From: Silanimonas sp.
Lineage (GTDB): Bacteria; Pseudomonadota; Gammaproteobacteria; Xanthomonadales; Xanthomonadaceae
Reading direction: 5' to 3'
NCBI RefSeq assembly: GCF_027530345.1
Contig: NZ_JAPZQK010000016.1
Location: 1-64,000, forward strand
DNA length: 64,000 nucleotides
The notes beneath the pieces are model-generated. The model ran no database searches. It was not told the DNA's origin and saw only the letters and a program-made list of their open reading frames with translations. Below are positions 34,719-44,741 of this stretch, in pieces (position 1 is the first letter of the stretch; every line of letters begins with the position of its first letter). Position numbers and translations under genes: made by a program.

Positions 34719-36674
34719 TCAGGCGACCGGCGCATCGAAGCCGAGGCGCTCGAGCAGGGCATTGAAGCGGGCATCGCCGCGCAGCGGATCGAGGAACGGG
34801 TCGTTGCGCGCGTAGATCAGCCCGGAGTCGCGCAGGGCATGCGCGCGTTCAAGGGCATCGAAAGCCTCGTCGATCGCACGGGCTTCCGCCAGCCCCTGCG
34901 CCTGCTGGTAGAGCACGCGGTCGCCGAGGGTGCGCAGCTCGCGCATGGCGGCGTCGGCCTCGTCGTTCCGCCCGGCGCGCCGATGCGCCACCGCCAGCCC
35001 GGCGAAACGCATGTCGGCGACCGGCTCCTTCGCATAGGCCGCGATGGCGCCGTCGATGTCGCCGAGGTTAAGGCGCGCATCGCCGATGGCAGCGTGCGCC
35101 CGCGTGAGTTTCGGGTTCATCGCCAGCGCCTTCTCCAGTGGCGGGATGGCGTCGGCGAAGTGCTTCCCGGCGTAGGCGATGCCGCCGGCGGCGCGGTGGA
35201 TCAGCGGATTGAGCGGGTCGCGGACCAGCGCCGGCTCCAGCGCGTCGCGCGCTTCGTCATGGCGACCGCAGCGCGCGGCGTACTGGGCGAAGCGCGTCAG
35301 CACGGTGGCCTCGCCGGCGCCGAGCCGGCGCGATTCTTCGAAGGGCTCGCGTGCGCCGCGCGCGTCGAGCTGGCCCTGGAAGCGCGTGAAGCCCAGCGTC
35401 GAGTGGGCTTCGGCGAGCGCGGGCGCGAGAGCGATGGCGCGCTCGGCGGCGGTGACGGCCTCAGCGTACAGACGCACGTTCTCGTCGGGGCTGCCATACT
35501 GGTTGGCGATGGCGGTCAGCGAGCGTGCGCGCGCGGCGTGGGCGGCGGCGAAGTTCGCATCGGCCGCCAGCGCATCGTCGAAGGCCCGCAGCGCGGCGCG
35601 CTCCGAGGCTTCGTCGCTGCTGAGGTCGTAGAGCGTGCGGCCGCGCAGGTAGGCGTCGAGTGCCGTCGGGTTCGAGGTGCCGCCGACGGCGGCGAGGCCG
35701 TCGCGATCGTCGCGATCGCCACCGACGAAGGCGCTGAGCCTGTCGGCCACGGCGTAGGCGATGTCGCTCTGCACCTGGAAGGCGTCGCTCAGGCGGCCAT
35801 CGAAGGTCTCCGACCAGCGGTCGAAGCCGGTGCGCCCTTCGACCAGGTTCACCGACACGCGCACCACGTCGTCCTGCCGGCGCACGCTGCCGCGGAGCAG
35901 GTAGGACACGCCGAGTTCGCCGGCGATCTCGGTGGCGTCGCGCCGGTCGGTCGCGAAGCGGCTGGAGGAACTCTTCGCCATCACGCGAAGCGCGAGGTTG
36001 CGCGTGAGCGTGCTGCGCACTTCCTCGGACAGCCCGTCGGAGAAATAGGCCTGCGCGGCGTCGCCGCTGAGGTTGTCGAAGGGCAGCACGGCGACGCTGT
36101 TGTCGATGACCACGGCACTGCCACCGGCGAAGTGCCGCCACGCGTAGAACCCGCCGCCAAGCGCCGGCACGGCGGCGAGGGCGCCAAGCATCAGGCGGCG
36201 CCGCGCGGCGTTGGTGGGTCCTTGCCCGTGTGGCGCAAGCGGGGCGTGGCCCGCCGACACCGCGCGCACGGGTTCGGGCTTCGCGCCACTGCCCATCGCG
36301 GCGACGGCGCGCACCAGTGCCTGCAGCGGGGCCTCGTCGTTGCCTTCGCGCCATCGCACCAGATCGACCGTCTGGTACTGCCGGAAGCCCAGCGGCGACG
36401 GCGTGCCGTCGAGCGAGGCCGGTACCAGCTTGCGCAGGTCGCGGCCGCGTGCGGCTTCGTCGAGCACCCAGTCCGATTCGATCGAGCGCGCGGACCACAG
36501 CACCACCACGGCGTCGGCACCTTCGAGCGCGCTCTCGATGCGCTTGGCGAAGGCCGCACCGCCTTCGATCAGGTGGTCCCACCACACGTCGAGCCCGGCC
36601 GCCGCCAGCGCGGCGGCGAGCCGCGCGGCGTCGGCCTGGTCGCTGCGGCAGTAGCTGAGGAAGACGGTGCTCAT
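34719..36674 (-). CDS. TIR domain, membrane helix, TolB-like domain and TPR protein
   Basis: This is a 651-residue protein. Residues 1-108 are a TIR domain: V-F-L-S-Y-C-R-S-D near 4-12 and S-D-W-V-L-D-E-A-A near 67-75, where Glu73 is in the place of the NAD-cleaving glutamate of active TIR domains. A hydrophobic helix follows near 160-180. Residues 190-310 resemble the TolB/FlgO-like domain of adenylate-cyclase-type regulators (L-P-F-D-N-L-S-G-D near 197-205). At least five TPR-like repeats fill 335-620. The start overlaps the stop of the upstream gene as ATGA, so the two are coupled. Activity on NAD and any role in defence are inference. Confidence 0.82.
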   Translation of the reverse strand: MSTVFLSYCRSDQADAARLAAALAAAGLDVWWDHLIEGGAAFAKRIESALEGADAVVVLWSARSIESDWVLDEAARGRDLRKLVPASLDGTPSPLGFRQYQTVDLVRWREGNDEAPLQALVRAVAAMGSGAKPEPVRAVSAGHAPLAPHGQGPTNAARRRLMLGALAAVPALGGGFYAWRHFAGGSAVVIDNSVAVLPFDNLSGDAAQAYFSDGLSEEVRSTLTRNLALRVMAKSSSSRFATDRRDATEIAGELGVSYLLRGSVRRQDDVVRVSVNLVEGRTGFDRWSETFDGRLSDAFQVQSDIAYAVADRLSAFVGGDRDDRDGLAAVGGTSNPTALDAYLRGRTLYDLSSDEASERAALRAFDDALAADANFAAAHAARARSLTAIANQYGSPDENVRLYAEAVTAAERAIALAPALAEAHSTLGFTRFQGQLDARGAREPFEESRRLGAGEATVLTRFAQYAARCGRHDEARDALEPALVRDPLNPLIHRAAGGIAYAGKHFADAIPPLEKALAMNPKLTRAHAAIGDARLNLGDIDGAIAAYAKEPVADMRFAGLAVAHRRAGRNDEADAAMRELRTLGDRVLYQQAQGLAEARAIDEAFDALERAHALRDSGLIYARNDPFLDPLRGDARFNALLERLGFDAPVA

Positions 36675-38455
36675 GCGCCCGACAGGGGTTGTTGTTCGAG
36701 GGGACGTTCGCGGTGCATCAGGATCCACTCGGCGTGCTCCTCCAGCGCGGCCTCCCCAAGGGCCTCCAGCACCTGCCGCTGCTTCGCGGGCGTCGGCTCG
36801 CGGGCGATGCGCTCGGCGGCGGCGCCGAAGACGCGGGCCATGAAGCGATATTGCTTGATGAGCTCCTTGTCGGCGAGCTTGTACGAGTACGCCTCGCGCA
36901 CGCCGGCGAACAGCGCGGCGACGCCGGTGGTCACCAGCAGCAGTTTCACCGTCATCGGTTCGAACGACGAGCCGAACATGACGAGCACGATCGCGCCAGT
37001 GAGGCTGAGCAGCAGGCTGGCGCGACCGAGCAGGCGCGTGTGCCGGTACATGCGTTCGCGGTCGGTGGCGCGGCGGCGGAAGTACCCGAGCTGGCCGGTG
37101 GCGCCTCCGTCGCCCACCCAGTGCGTGATCACCCACTGCAGCCCGACATCGTTGGCGCGGCGCTCGCCGCCCAGCGCGACGGCGCGCATGGCGTGGCGGA
37201 TCCAGCCGAGCTCGACGTCCTGCTTCTGCAGGAAGCTGTCGTAGGCGAAGCCGACCCGGTGCGAGGACGGCACGCTGGCGATGGCCCAGTAGGCCTGCAC
37301 GCGCAGGCCCTCGGCCAGCACGCGGTAGTCGAGGTAGCGGCGATGCCACGAGCGCCGGTTGCCCAGCCAAGCCACCGCGGCACCGGTGGCGAACAGGCCG
37401 AGGATCGCGCCCATCAGCAGCAGATGGGCGACGAATTCGGCATAGGTCATCAGCAGCAGGCCGGTGAGCACGGCCAGTACGTGCAGCAGGGCCATGCTGT
37501 GGTGCACGCGCTGGCGGAAGTGCAGGGCCAGCCAGTCGGCGCGGCGGTAGAGCGCATCGATCCGTGGCAGCGATCCCCGCGCCGGCGCGATCTCGGGTGG
37601 CGGCAGCAGGCCGTGGCCCTCGCGTTCGATGTCCTCGGCATAGAGGCGCGAATCGGCGTTGAACTCGCCGAGCTGGTCGAACAGCCGCACGTAGCCGTCC
37701 GGCATCGGGCCGCTGCCGGCGCTGCGTGCGCCGCGCGTCAGCCAGTGGGTGCCGAGTGCACCGTCCGCGGTGGCGCCGCTGCGCGTGCGCGAACAGACGA
37801 TGTGGAAGGCGAGGTCGCTGTCGTCGTCGGCCAGCAGGTTCGGCGGGGCATCCACCCGGCCGAGCCCCGGCATTTCGCCGTGCAGGTGGTAGCGCACCAC
37901 GTCGCTGGTGCCGCCCGCGGCATCGCTGGAAGTGCCATCCCAGAGCGCGAGCAGCACCTGGCAATGCGAGGAGATGAACACGCCCAACTGCGCGTACTGG
38001 CGGTCGCGCGCGGGGCCGGGCACGCACACCGAGGCGGCGTCGTTGCCTTCGGCGAGCGGTAGATGGATGGCTTGTGCGGAAGCCAGCAAGGCGTCGAGCT
38101 CGGCCGCCGATTCGGGCGAGGTGCAGTCGCGCCGGTACTCCTCCAGCGGCAGCGGCAGCGGCGCCACCAGGGGCAGGCCGAGCGCCAGCGCGCGCCGCGC
38201 TACCAGCCGGTCGCCGCCCTCGGCCAGCCCCGACATCACGGCCACGGGGAGGTCGGCGTGCAGGCCCTGCATCCGCTTCAAGAAGGCGTCGACGGCGGCT
38301 TCGAGGGCCGGCACTTCCTCGGGCACGAGATCGCGATGCGCGGTGACGCCGACGATCAGGCAGGCCGCCATCGGCAGCACGGCGGCCTCGCCGGGGCCGG
38401 GTGCCGGCGTGGCGGAGCGGTCGCTGGCGCGCTGCATCGAGGTCGGCACGGCCAT
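36671..38455 (-). CDS. SLOG-like domain fused to four-helix SLATT-like membrane region
   Basis: This is a 594-residue protein. Residues 31-225 look like a SLOG nucleotide-binding domain: G-V-T-A-H-R-D-L near 36-43 and the glycine loop S-G-L-A-E-G-G-D-R-L-V near 75-85. After a linker come helices near 321-338 and 342-363, a charged stretch R-R-Y-L-D-Y-R-V-L-A-E-G-L-R near 372-385, and two more helices near 478-496 and 503-518. This pairing resembles SLOG plus SLATT proteins described in nucleotide-centred conflict systems, in which SLOG senses or makes a nucleotide signal and SLATT acts at the membrane. The ATG is preferred to a GTG eight codons upstream. The TIR gene follows with an ATGA overlap. 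Confidence 0.72.
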   Translation of the reverse strand: MAVPTSMQRASDRSATPAPGPGEAAVLPMAACLIVGVTAHRDLVPEEVPALEAAVDAFLKRMQGLHADLPVAVMSGLAEGGDRLVARRALALGLPLVAPLPLPLEEYRRDCTSPESAAELDALLASAQAIHLPLAEGNDAASVCVPGPARDRQYAQLGVFISSHCQVLLALWDGTSSDAAGGTSDVVRYHLHGEMPGLGRVDAPPNLLADDDSDLAFHIVCSRTRSGATADGALGTHWLTRGARSAGSGPMPDGYVRLFDQLGEFNADSRLYAEDIEREGHGLLPPPEIAPARGSLPRIDALYRRADWLALHFRQRVHHSMALLHVLAVLTGLLLMTYAEFVAHLLLMGAILGLFATGAAVAWLGNRRSWHRRYLDYRVLAEGLRVQAYWAIASVPSSHRVGFAYDSFLQKQDVELGWIRHAMRAVALGGERRANDVGLQWVITHWVGDGGATGQLGYFRRRATDRERMYRHTRLLGRASLLLSLTGAIVLVMFGSSFEPMTVKLLLVTTGVAALFAGVREAYSYKLADKELIKQYRFMARVFGAAAERIAREPTPAKQRQVLEALGEAALEEHAEWILMHRERPLEQQPLSGA

Positions 38456-38487
38456 GCAGCCTTCACCGCGCCGATACACTGGAGGGC

Positions 38488-39177
38488 ATGCTCGTGGCCT
38501 TCCACAAACCGATGAACGTGCTCTGCCAGTTCACGGACCGCAGCGTCCCGCCGCGGCCAACGCTGGCGGGGTTCGGCCTGCCCAAGGGCGTGTATGCCGC
38601 CGGCCGCCTCGACTTCGACAGCGAGGGCCTGCTGTTGCTCACCGACGATGGCGCCCTCGTGGCTGCGATCGGCTCGCCGAAGTTCGACTGGCCGAAGAGT
38701 TACCTCGTGCAGGTCGAGGGCACGCCGACCGACGAGGCGCTGCAGCGACTGCGCGACGGCCTCGAGCTCAACGACGGCCCCACGAAGCCGGCTGAGGTCG
38801 CGGTGATCGAAGCCCCCGCGTGGCTGCCGCCGCGCGATCCGCCGGTGCGCGTGCGCCAGACCGTGCCCGACGCGTGGCTGCGGCTGGTGATCCGCGAGGG
38901 GCGCAACCGCCAAGTGCGGCGCATGACCGCCGCGGTGGGCCTGCCCACCCTTCGGCTGGTGCGCGAGGCCATCGGCCCGTACACGCTGGATGGATTGGCG
39001 GCTGGGCAATGGCGCGAGGTGCGGGCCCCCGAGTTGCCGGCCCGCCTCCGTCGCAGCGGGGCGCCGCGCGTGGCGACGCACAGCGCGCGCGGTTCGTCCC
39101 TCGAAGCAGACTCCGGTCCTTCGCGGCCCGCGGCTCGGCCTGGCCTCATCCGGCCCTGGAAGCGCGACGGGCGCTGA
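38488..39177 (+). CDS. 23S rRNA pseudouridine synthase, RluE type
   Basis: This is a 229-residue RsuA/RluB/E/F-family enzyme. It opens F-H-K-P-M-N-V-L-C-Q-F near 5-15, has the catalytic aspartate in A-G-R-L-D-F-D-S-E-G near 38-47, and R-E-G-R-N-R-Q-V-R-R near 136-145. No N-terminal S4 domain is present, which fits RluE (modification of position 2457 in E. coli numbering). GGAGG precedes the ATG. A disordered basic tail of about 50 residues after the catalytic fold is unusual. It is divergent from the SLOG gene and ends 18 bases before the convergent amidohydrolase gene. Confidence 0.88.
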   Translation: MLVAFHKPMNVLCQFTDRSVPPRPTLAGFGLPKGVYAAGRLDFDSEGLLLLTDDGALVAAIGSPKFDWPKSYLVQVEGTPTDEALQRLRDGLELNDGPTKPAEVAVIEAPAWLPPRDPPVRVRQTVPDAWLRLVIREGRNRQVRRMTAAVGLPTLRLVREAIGPYTLDGLAAGQWREVRAPELPARLRRSGAPRVATHSARGSSLEADSGPSRPAARPGLIRPWKRDGR

Positions 39178-39195
39178 GCCGCGTCGCGCCGTTCC

Positions 39196-40932
39196 TCAGG
39201 GCGTCGTCGCCGCGTCGGCTGGACGCTGGTACACCGGCTCGCCGTCCACCCAGGTGGAGCGCACGACGAGCGTCGGCACGGCCGCCGCATCGATGGCCGC
39301 CGGGTCGGCGTCGAGCACGACGAAGTCGGCGCGATAGCCCTCCGCGAGACGTCCGAGCTCGCCCTCGCGCCGGTTGGCGAACGCGGCGTCGGCGGTGAAG
39401 CCGGCGAGGGCGTCCACCATCGTCAGGCGTTCCTGCGGCTGCCAGCCGCCGAGCGGCAGGCCTTCGAGGTCCTGGCGCGTCACCGCCGAATGCAGGCCGA
39501 GGCGCGGATCGACCGATTCCACGGGGAAATCGGAACCCAGCGCGAGGCGGGCACCGCCGTCCTTCAGCGTCTTCCACGCGTAGGCGCCGCGGATGCGTTC
39601 GGCGCCGATCCGTGCTTCGGCCCACGGCATGTCCGAGGTGGCGTGCGTGGGCTGCATCGACGCGATCACGCCCAGTTCGGCGAAGCGCGGCAGGTCCTTC
39701 GGCGACACCACCTGCGCATGCTCGATGCGCCAGCGGTGGTCGCTCGCGCCGGCGTCCGGGCCGAGCACCTTGGCGTAGCCGTCGAGCACGAGGCGGTTGG
39801 CGAGGTCGCCGATGGCGTGCGTGGCGGCCTGCAGCCCGCAGCCCTTGATCTTCGACAGCAGCGATTCGAGCGCCTCCTGGCGCATCAGCAACAGGCCGCG
39901 ATGGCCGGGCTCGTCGCTGTAGTCGGCGATCAGCGCCGCGCCACGGCTGCCCAGCGCGCCATCCATGTAGACCTTCACGCCGCGCATCGCGAGGCGTCCG
40001 CCGTCGTGCACGTAGGCGCCCTGCGCGCAGCGGTCGGCGAGCGCGTCACGATCACCGTCGGCGTAGGCCTCGACGCGCAGGGTCAGGCGATCGGCATCAG
40101 CGAAGCGCGTGTACAGGGCGAGGTCGGCGCGCGAGACGCCCATGTCGTGCACGCCCGTCAGCCCACTGGCGGCTGCGGCGCCCAGCGCGCGCTCGAAGGC
40201 TTCCTCGCGCAGGGCCTCGGACGGTGCTGGCACCGCCCCATCGATAAAGGTCGCCGCCGCATCGATGAAGACGCCGGTCGCTTTGTCGCCCTCGCGCAGG
40301 ATGCGGCCGCCATCCACCTGCCAATCGCCGTCGAAGGTTTTTCCGTGCTTCGCCTCGGCGGCGCGCATCGCCGCGCTGTTGCCCCAGCCGGCGTGGCCGT
40401 CGACGCGCTCCAGCCACACCGGGCGGTCCGGGAAGGCGGCATCGAGGTCGGCGGCGGTCGGGAAGTCTTTTTCGGGCCAGTCGTTCTGGTCCCAGCCGCG
40501 GCCGATGATCCAGGCGTCGGCGGGCACGGTCGCGGCATAGGCCTGCAGGCGTTCGATGATCTCCGCCTTGCTCGTCGCACCGACGAGGTCGGCGCGCAGC
40601 AGGGCGAAGCCGAGGTTCATCAGGTGGCCGTGCGCGTCGATCAGGCCGGGCATCACCACGCCGTCGCCGGCGTCGTGGCGCGTCGCCGCCGGGAAGCGGG
40701 CGGCGAGGTCATCGGCACCGCCGATCGCGATGATGCGGCCCGTGTCGTCCCAAACCATCGCGTTGGCGCCGGGCGCCTCGCTGCCGGCGATGCGTGCCGC
40801 GACGAGCAGGTGCATGGAGGGCGCCGCCACGGCCGGCGACGCATCGGGCGCTGGCGCCTCGTTCGAGGGGCGGGTGCACGCGGGCAACGCGAGCGCGATG
40901 AGGATCAGCGAACCCAGGGCGAGTCGACGCAT
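39196..40932 (-). CDS. Amidohydrolase-family lipoprotein (YtcJ-like)
   Basis: This is a 578-residue metal-dependent hydrolase. The signal peptide ends in the lipobox A-L-P-A-C near 15-19. The catalytic part shows V-M-P-G-L-I-D-A-H-G-H near 93-103 (metal-binding H-x-H), a later E-H-A-Q-V-V segment, and L-G-S-D-F-P-V near the C-terminal end. It belongs to the YtcJ/amidohydrolase-3 group, whose members act on amides and related substrates. The lipid anchor suggests action in the periplasm. The start has GGAG eight bases upstream. The ole genes upstream are on the same strand, but no link in function is clear. Confidence 0.87.
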   Translation of the reverse strand: MRRLALGSLILIALALPACTRPSNEAPAPDASPAVAAPSMHLLVAARIAGSEAPGANAMVWDDTGRIIAIGGADDLAARFPAATRHDAGDGVVMPGLIDAHGHLMNLGFALLRADLVGATSKAEIIERLQAYAATVPADAWIIGRGWDQNDWPEKDFPTAADLDAAFPDRPVWLERVDGHAGWGNSAAMRAAEAKHGKTFDGDWQVDGGRILREGDKATGVFIDAAATFIDGAVPAPSEALREEAFERALGAAAASGLTGVHDMGVSRADLALYTRFADADRLTLRVEAYADGDRDALADRCAQGAYVHDGGRLAMRGVKVYMDGALGSRGAALIADYSDEPGHRGLLLMRQEALESLLSKIKGCGLQAATHAIGDLANRLVLDGYAKVLGPDAGASDHRWRIEHAQVVSPKDLPRFAELGVIASMQPTHATSDMPWAEARIGAERIRGAYAWKTLKDGGARLALGSDFPVESVDPRLGLHSAVTRQDLEGLPLGGWQPQERLTMVDALAGFTADAAFANRREGELGRLAEGYRADFVVLDADPAAIDAAAVPTLVVRSTWVDGEPVYQRPADAATTP

Positions 40933-40971
40933 GGGGAGCTCCGGCCGAAGAAGGCCGAAGCATGCCGCAAC

Positions 40972-41988
40972 TCAGTGCGTGTCGCGCCACCAGCGCGTTA
41001 GGCGTGCCAGGCCTTCGGCCACCGTCACTTGCGGCACGTAGCCGAAGTCGCGCTTCGCTGCGGAGAGGTCGTACCAGTGCGGCGTCGCCAGCTGCTCGGC
41101 GACGAAGCGCGTCATCGGCGGTTCGCCCTTCAGCGGCAGCGCGTGCCACAGCACTTCGCACAGCGTACCGGCGGCATAGGCCACGCCGAAGGGCACGCTG
41201 GCCTCGACGCGCGGCTCGCCGGCGGCGACCAGCAGGCCGTTGACGATCTCGCGCACCGGCTGCGGCTCGCCATTCGAGATGAAGTACGCCTTGCCGGCGC
41301 AGGCCGAACCGGGGCCCAGCGCGGCGAAGGCCAACAGGTGTGCGTCGGCGGCGTTGTCGACGTAGCTGGTGTCCATCCGGTTGTGGCCGCCGGCGATGAA
41401 GCGCAGGCGGCCGGCGCGCGCGCGCTCGACGAGGCGCGGCAGCAGGTTGGTGTCGCCGGGGCCCCAGATCAGCCGCGGGCGGAGCGCGACGGTGCTCAAG
41501 GTGCCGCCACCAGTGACGGGCGTGCCGTTCGCGGCCAGCACCGCTTTCTCGGCGATCTGCTTGGTGCGCGGGTAGGGCGCCTTGAACGCCGGGGCGTAGG
41601 GAGTGTTGCTTTCGTTGCCGCCCTCGCAAGGCACGCGGCCGTTGTGCGCCACGCTCGGTGTGGAGGTGTAGACGAGACGGGTGATGCCATGGGCGCGGCA
41701 GGCGCCGAGCACATTCGTCGTGCCGGTCACGTTCGCGTCGATGTAGCTTTGCTCGCTGCCCCAGTGCCCGGCTTTCGCCGCGTTGTGGAACACGGCCTCG
41801 ACGCCCTCGAGGGCCCGCATCACGTGGTCCGCGTCGGCGAGGTCGCCGAGGCGCTGTTCGACGCCCATCGCGTCGAGCTCCGCGGAGTGGCGGCGCTGCG
41901 TGCTGACGACGGTGTGGCCCTGGGCCTGCAGGCCGCGGCAGATCGCCTGGCCGAGGAAACCGGCGCCGCCGGTGACGAGGATCTTCAT
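40972..41988 (-). CDS. oleD: OleD, 2-alkyl-3-oxoalkanoate reductase
   Basis: This is a 338-residue short-chain dehydrogenase of the extended (epimerase) type. The NAD(P)-binding loop T-G-G-A-G-F-L-G lies near 6-13 and the catalytic Y-P-R-T-K lies near 141-145. In the long-chain olefin pathway OleD reduces the 2-alkyl-3-oxo acid made by OleA to the 3-hydroxy acid. It is the last gene of oleABCD, which lends strong support. A longer frame extends upstream inside the region before oleC's end, but the ATG gives the standard N-terminus. Confidence 0.92.
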   Translation of the reverse strand: MKILVTGGAGFLGQAICRGLQAQGHTVVSTQRRHSAELDAMGVEQRLGDLADADHVMRALEGVEAVFHNAAKAGHWGSEQSYIDANVTGTTNVLGACRAHGITRLVYTSTPSVAHNGRVPCEGGNESNTPYAPAFKAPYPRTKQIAEKAVLAANGTPVTGGGTLSTVALRPRLIWGPGDTNLLPRLVERARAGRLRFIAGGHNRMDTSYVDNAADAHLLAFAALGPGSACAGKAYFISNGEPQPVREIVNGLLVAAGEPRVEASVPFGVAYAAGTLCEVLWHALPLKGEPPMTRFVAEQLATPHWYDLSAAKRDFGYVPQVTVAEGLARLTRWWRDTH

Positions 41989-42019
41989 GGGTCGAGGGTC
42001 GCGCGCGCCGTGTCGCGGC

Positions 42020-43723
42020 TCAGTGGAGGACGCCGCGCAGCCGGGCCTTCGCCCACTCGGCGAGCTTCTCGCGGCCGATCTTGGCGTTGTGGCGGATGTC
42101 CACCGGGAAGCCCGGATGGCGCAGGAAATGGTGGATGCGCGCGGTCTTCGGATTGCGCATGGCCATGCGCTCGAGTTCGGCCTGCACATGCACCCACTCG
42201 CTGTCGGGCACGCCGTCCTTCAGCTCGACGCACAGCACCGGCGCCTGCATGCCGCGCACGCCGACCCCGACCAGCGCCGTGCGCGCGACGCGGCGGTGCG
42301 TGTTGAAGATCGGTTCGATCTGTTCCGTCGTCATCAGGCCGCCGGCGGTCTCCACGCGGTGGCTCTTGCGGCCGCAGAACCACAGTCGGCCTTCGGCGTC
42401 GAAATAGCCGAGGTCGCCCATGCGGTGGACGACACGCTCCTCGCGGGCGGAGACGCGTTCGCGGATCTTCGCCATGCGCGTCGCCTCGGGGCGCGCGAAG
42501 TACTCGTCGGTGGCGCTCGGGCCGGCGACGGTGATCTCGCCGATCACGCCCGGGCCCACGACGTAGTCGTCGCGCCAGAACGAAATCGCGTCGTCGAGGA
42601 TGCGGATGATGCGGACGGTATTGGCCGCGACCGGGCGGCCCACGCAGGTGCCGGCCCCGCCCTCGGTGGCCTCGCGCGTGGTTTCCAGTTCACGCGCTTC
42701 GATCACCGCCACCGGCAGGCACTCCGTCGCGCCGTAAGGCGTCCAGAACTGCGCGTCCTCCGGCAGCAGCCTGCGCATGGTCGAAACAACGTCGGGCGGC
42801 ACGGGCGCGCCCGCGGAGGTCACGCGCTGCAGGGTCGGCAGGGCTTCGCCGTGTTGGGCGAGCACGCGCATCAGCGCCGGCGAACCGAACAGCTGGGTGA
42901 CGCCGAAGCGGCGGATGGCGTCGTGCAGCTTGCGCGGGTCGGCCTTCGCCGGCCGCGTCGGGTCCATGTCCGGGATGATCGACGTCAGGCCCAGCGCCGG
43001 ATCGAACAAAGCGAAGGGCGGGAAGGTCGGCAGGTCGACGCCGCCCGGCGCGATGCCGAAGGCGTCGCGCAGCAGGTCGATCTGCGCGATGAAGTGGCGG
43101 TGGCGGTAGACCACGCCCTTGGGCACGCCGGTCGAGCCGGAAGTGAAGAGGATGCCGGCCACTTCGTCGCCGTGGGTGTCGGCGAGCATCGCCGTCGCTT
43201 CGCCACGCGCGGCCTTCGCCGCCAGCAGGGCGGCGCCCTTGCGCTCGAGGCGGGCGAGCGTCTCGCCGGCCCACAGCGGCCAGGCCCGCGTGCCCACCGT
43301 CACCACCCGACGGATCGTCCTCAGGCCCCAGCGGAACACGCGGCGCGCGAACTGTGCCAGCGGAATGCCGATGAAGGCCTCGGGTGCGGCTTCGTCGAGG
43401 CACTGCTTCAGCGCCGAGCGGTCGATGCCGGGATCGACCAGCACCGGCACCGCGCCGAGCTTGAACAGCGCGAACATCAGCAGGAAGAACTCCGGCGAGG
43501 GCCGCACCATCACCACGGTGCGCATGCCGCGGCGGATGCCGTAGGCCTGCAGGCCGGCGGCGATCGCATCCGAACGACGATCAAGCTCGCCGTAGGTCAG
43601 CACGACGTCGTAACGGGCGAAGCCGTCGGCGCCTTGGCCACCCGGGCAGCGCATCGCCGGCTGCTCGGGGCGTTCGGCCGCGATGCGCGGCAGCACGGCG
43701 GCGATGTTGGCGGTCGCCGTCAT
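42020..43723 (-). CDS. oleC: OleC, AMP-dependent olefin beta-lactone synthetase
   Basis: This is a 567-residue ANL-superfamily enzyme. The phosphate-binding loop [13 protein letters not shown] is in the first half and Y-G-A-T-E-C in the middle; a C-terminal domain of about 110 residues is present. In olefin synthesis OleC activates the 2-alkyl-3-hydroxy acid with ATP and closes it to a beta-lactone. The protein lies between oleB and oleD on the same strand, and the spacing (10 and 31 bases) points to one operon. A generic acyl-CoA ligase is unlikely given the neighbours. Confidence 0.92.
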   Translation of the reverse strand: MTATANIAAVLPRIAAERPEQPAMRCPGGQGADGFARYDVVLTYGELDRRSDAIAAGLQAYGIRRGMRTVVMVRPSPEFFLLMFALFKLGAVPVLVDPGIDRSALKQCLDEAAPEAFIGIPLAQFARRVFRWGLRTIRRVVTVGTRAWPLWAGETLARLERKGAALLAAKAARGEATAMLADTHGDEVAGILFTSGSTGVPKGVVYRHRHFIAQIDLLRDAFGIAPGGVDLPTFPPFALFDPALGLTSIIPDMDPTRPAKADPRKLHDAIRRFGVTQLFGSPALMRVLAQHGEALPTLQRVTSAGAPVPPDVVSTMRRLLPEDAQFWTPYGATECLPVAVIEARELETTREATEGGAGTCVGRPVAANTVRIIRILDDAISFWRDDYVVGPGVIGEITVAGPSATDEYFARPEATRMAKIRERVSAREERVVHRMGDLGYFDAEGRLWFCGRKSHRVETAGGLMTTEQIEPIFNTHRRVARTALVGVGVRGMQAPVLCVELKDGVPDSEWVHVQAELERMAMRNPKTARIHHFLRHPGFPVDIRHNAKIGREKLAEWAKARLRGVLH

Positions 43724-43733
43724 GGTCGCGGGG

Positions 43734-44636
43734 TCAGAGCGGGTTGGCGTCGAGGAAGCGGCGGATCGCCGGCACCAGCACCGCGTGCTTGTCTTCCAGC
43801 ACGTAGTGGTGGGCGTCCTCGAAGGCCATCACTTCGGCCTTCGGCAGCGCGTCGGTGAAGCCCTTCAGGAAGTGCTTGTCGAACACGAAGTCCTGCAGGC
43901 CCCAGCCGATGAAGGCCGGGCGGTCGGCGTATTCGTGCAGCGTCCGGCCGGACTCCTCGACGAAGGCCCAGGCCTTGTCGCGCGGCGACAGCGGGATGTC
44001 CTGCACGAAGCGCAGCGTGCTGATGCGGTTCTTCCACGAGTTGTAGGGCGCGACGTAGGCCGCGCGCACCTCGGGCGACACCTTGGTCGACACGCACTGG
44101 TCGATGGTGCCGGCGGCGAAGGCATTGAAGCCGCGGATCATCACCGCGCCGATGTTGTAGTTGCGGCCGAGCTGCAGCTGCCAAGGCAGCGGCTTCTCGG
44201 TCGGCAGCGGGAAGGCCGCGGTGTTGGTGATCACCAGGCGCTTCACGAGGCCCCGGCGCTTCAGCGCCCAGCCGAAGCCGATCATGCCGCCCCAGTCGTG
44301 CACCGCGAGGGTGATCGGACCGGTGATGCCGAGGTGCTCGAGCAGCTTCTCGAGGTCCTCGATGCGCGACTGCAGCGTGTAGCGGTAGTGCTTGTCGTCC
44401 GGCTTGTCCGAGAGCCCCATGCCGACGTGGTCGGGCACGATGCAGCGGTAGCGGTTGCTCAGGCCCCGCACCAGGTGGCGCCAGTAGAAGCTCCACGACG
44501 GGTTGCCGTGCAGCATCAGCACCACCTCGCCGTCGCGCGGGCCCTCGTCGAGGTAGCTCATCGCGATGCCGGCGCCGCGGTCGAAGCGCTGCGGGGTGAA
44601 GGGGTAGTCGGGGAGCGTGATGTCGAGGAGCGGCAT
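43734..44636 (-). CDS. oleB: OleB, beta-lactone decarboxylase
   Basis: This is a 300-residue alpha/beta-hydrolase related to haloalkane dehalogenases. The oxyanion part H-G-N-P-S-W-S-F-Y-W lies near 43-52 and the nucleophilic aspartate in H-D-W-G-G near 113-117 (Asp114). The general-base histidine is in E-D-A-H-H-Y near 278. OleB splits the beta-lactone to the olefin and CO2. An in-frame start 20 codons upstream is possible, but the ATG chosen gives the usual OleB N-terminus. OleB and OleC are separate proteins here, as in Xanthomonas, not fused as in some actinobacteria. Confidence 0.92.
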   Translation of the reverse strand: MPLLDITLPDYPFTPQRFDRGAGIAMSYLDEGPRDGEVVLMLHGNPSWSFYWRHLVRGLSNRYRCIVPDHVGMGLSDKPDDKHYRYTLQSRIEDLEKLLEHLGITGPITLAVHDWGGMIGFGWALKRRGLVKRLVITNTAAFPLPTEKPLPWQLQLGRNYNIGAVMIRGFNAFAAGTIDQCVSTKVSPEVRAAYVAPYNSWKNRISTLRFVQDIPLSPRDKAWAFVEESGRTLHEYADRPAFIGWGLQDFVFDKHFLKGFTDALPKAEVMAFEDAHHYVLEDKHAVLVPAIRRFLDANPL

Positions 44637-44741
44637 CGGAATCCTTCGGTCTTGCGCGGCGATCGGGTCGTGCCCGGGCGGGCGCTTCAATGACAAGGGC
44701 CGGTCGCCCGGCCCTCGCGTCGCATCAGGGGGCGGCGGGCC

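Noticed and set aside
34839-37244. Open frame of about 800 codons opposite the TIR and SLOG genes
   Set aside because: It has no domain pattern, and the coupled minus-strand genes have clear TIR, TPR and membrane-helix patterns.
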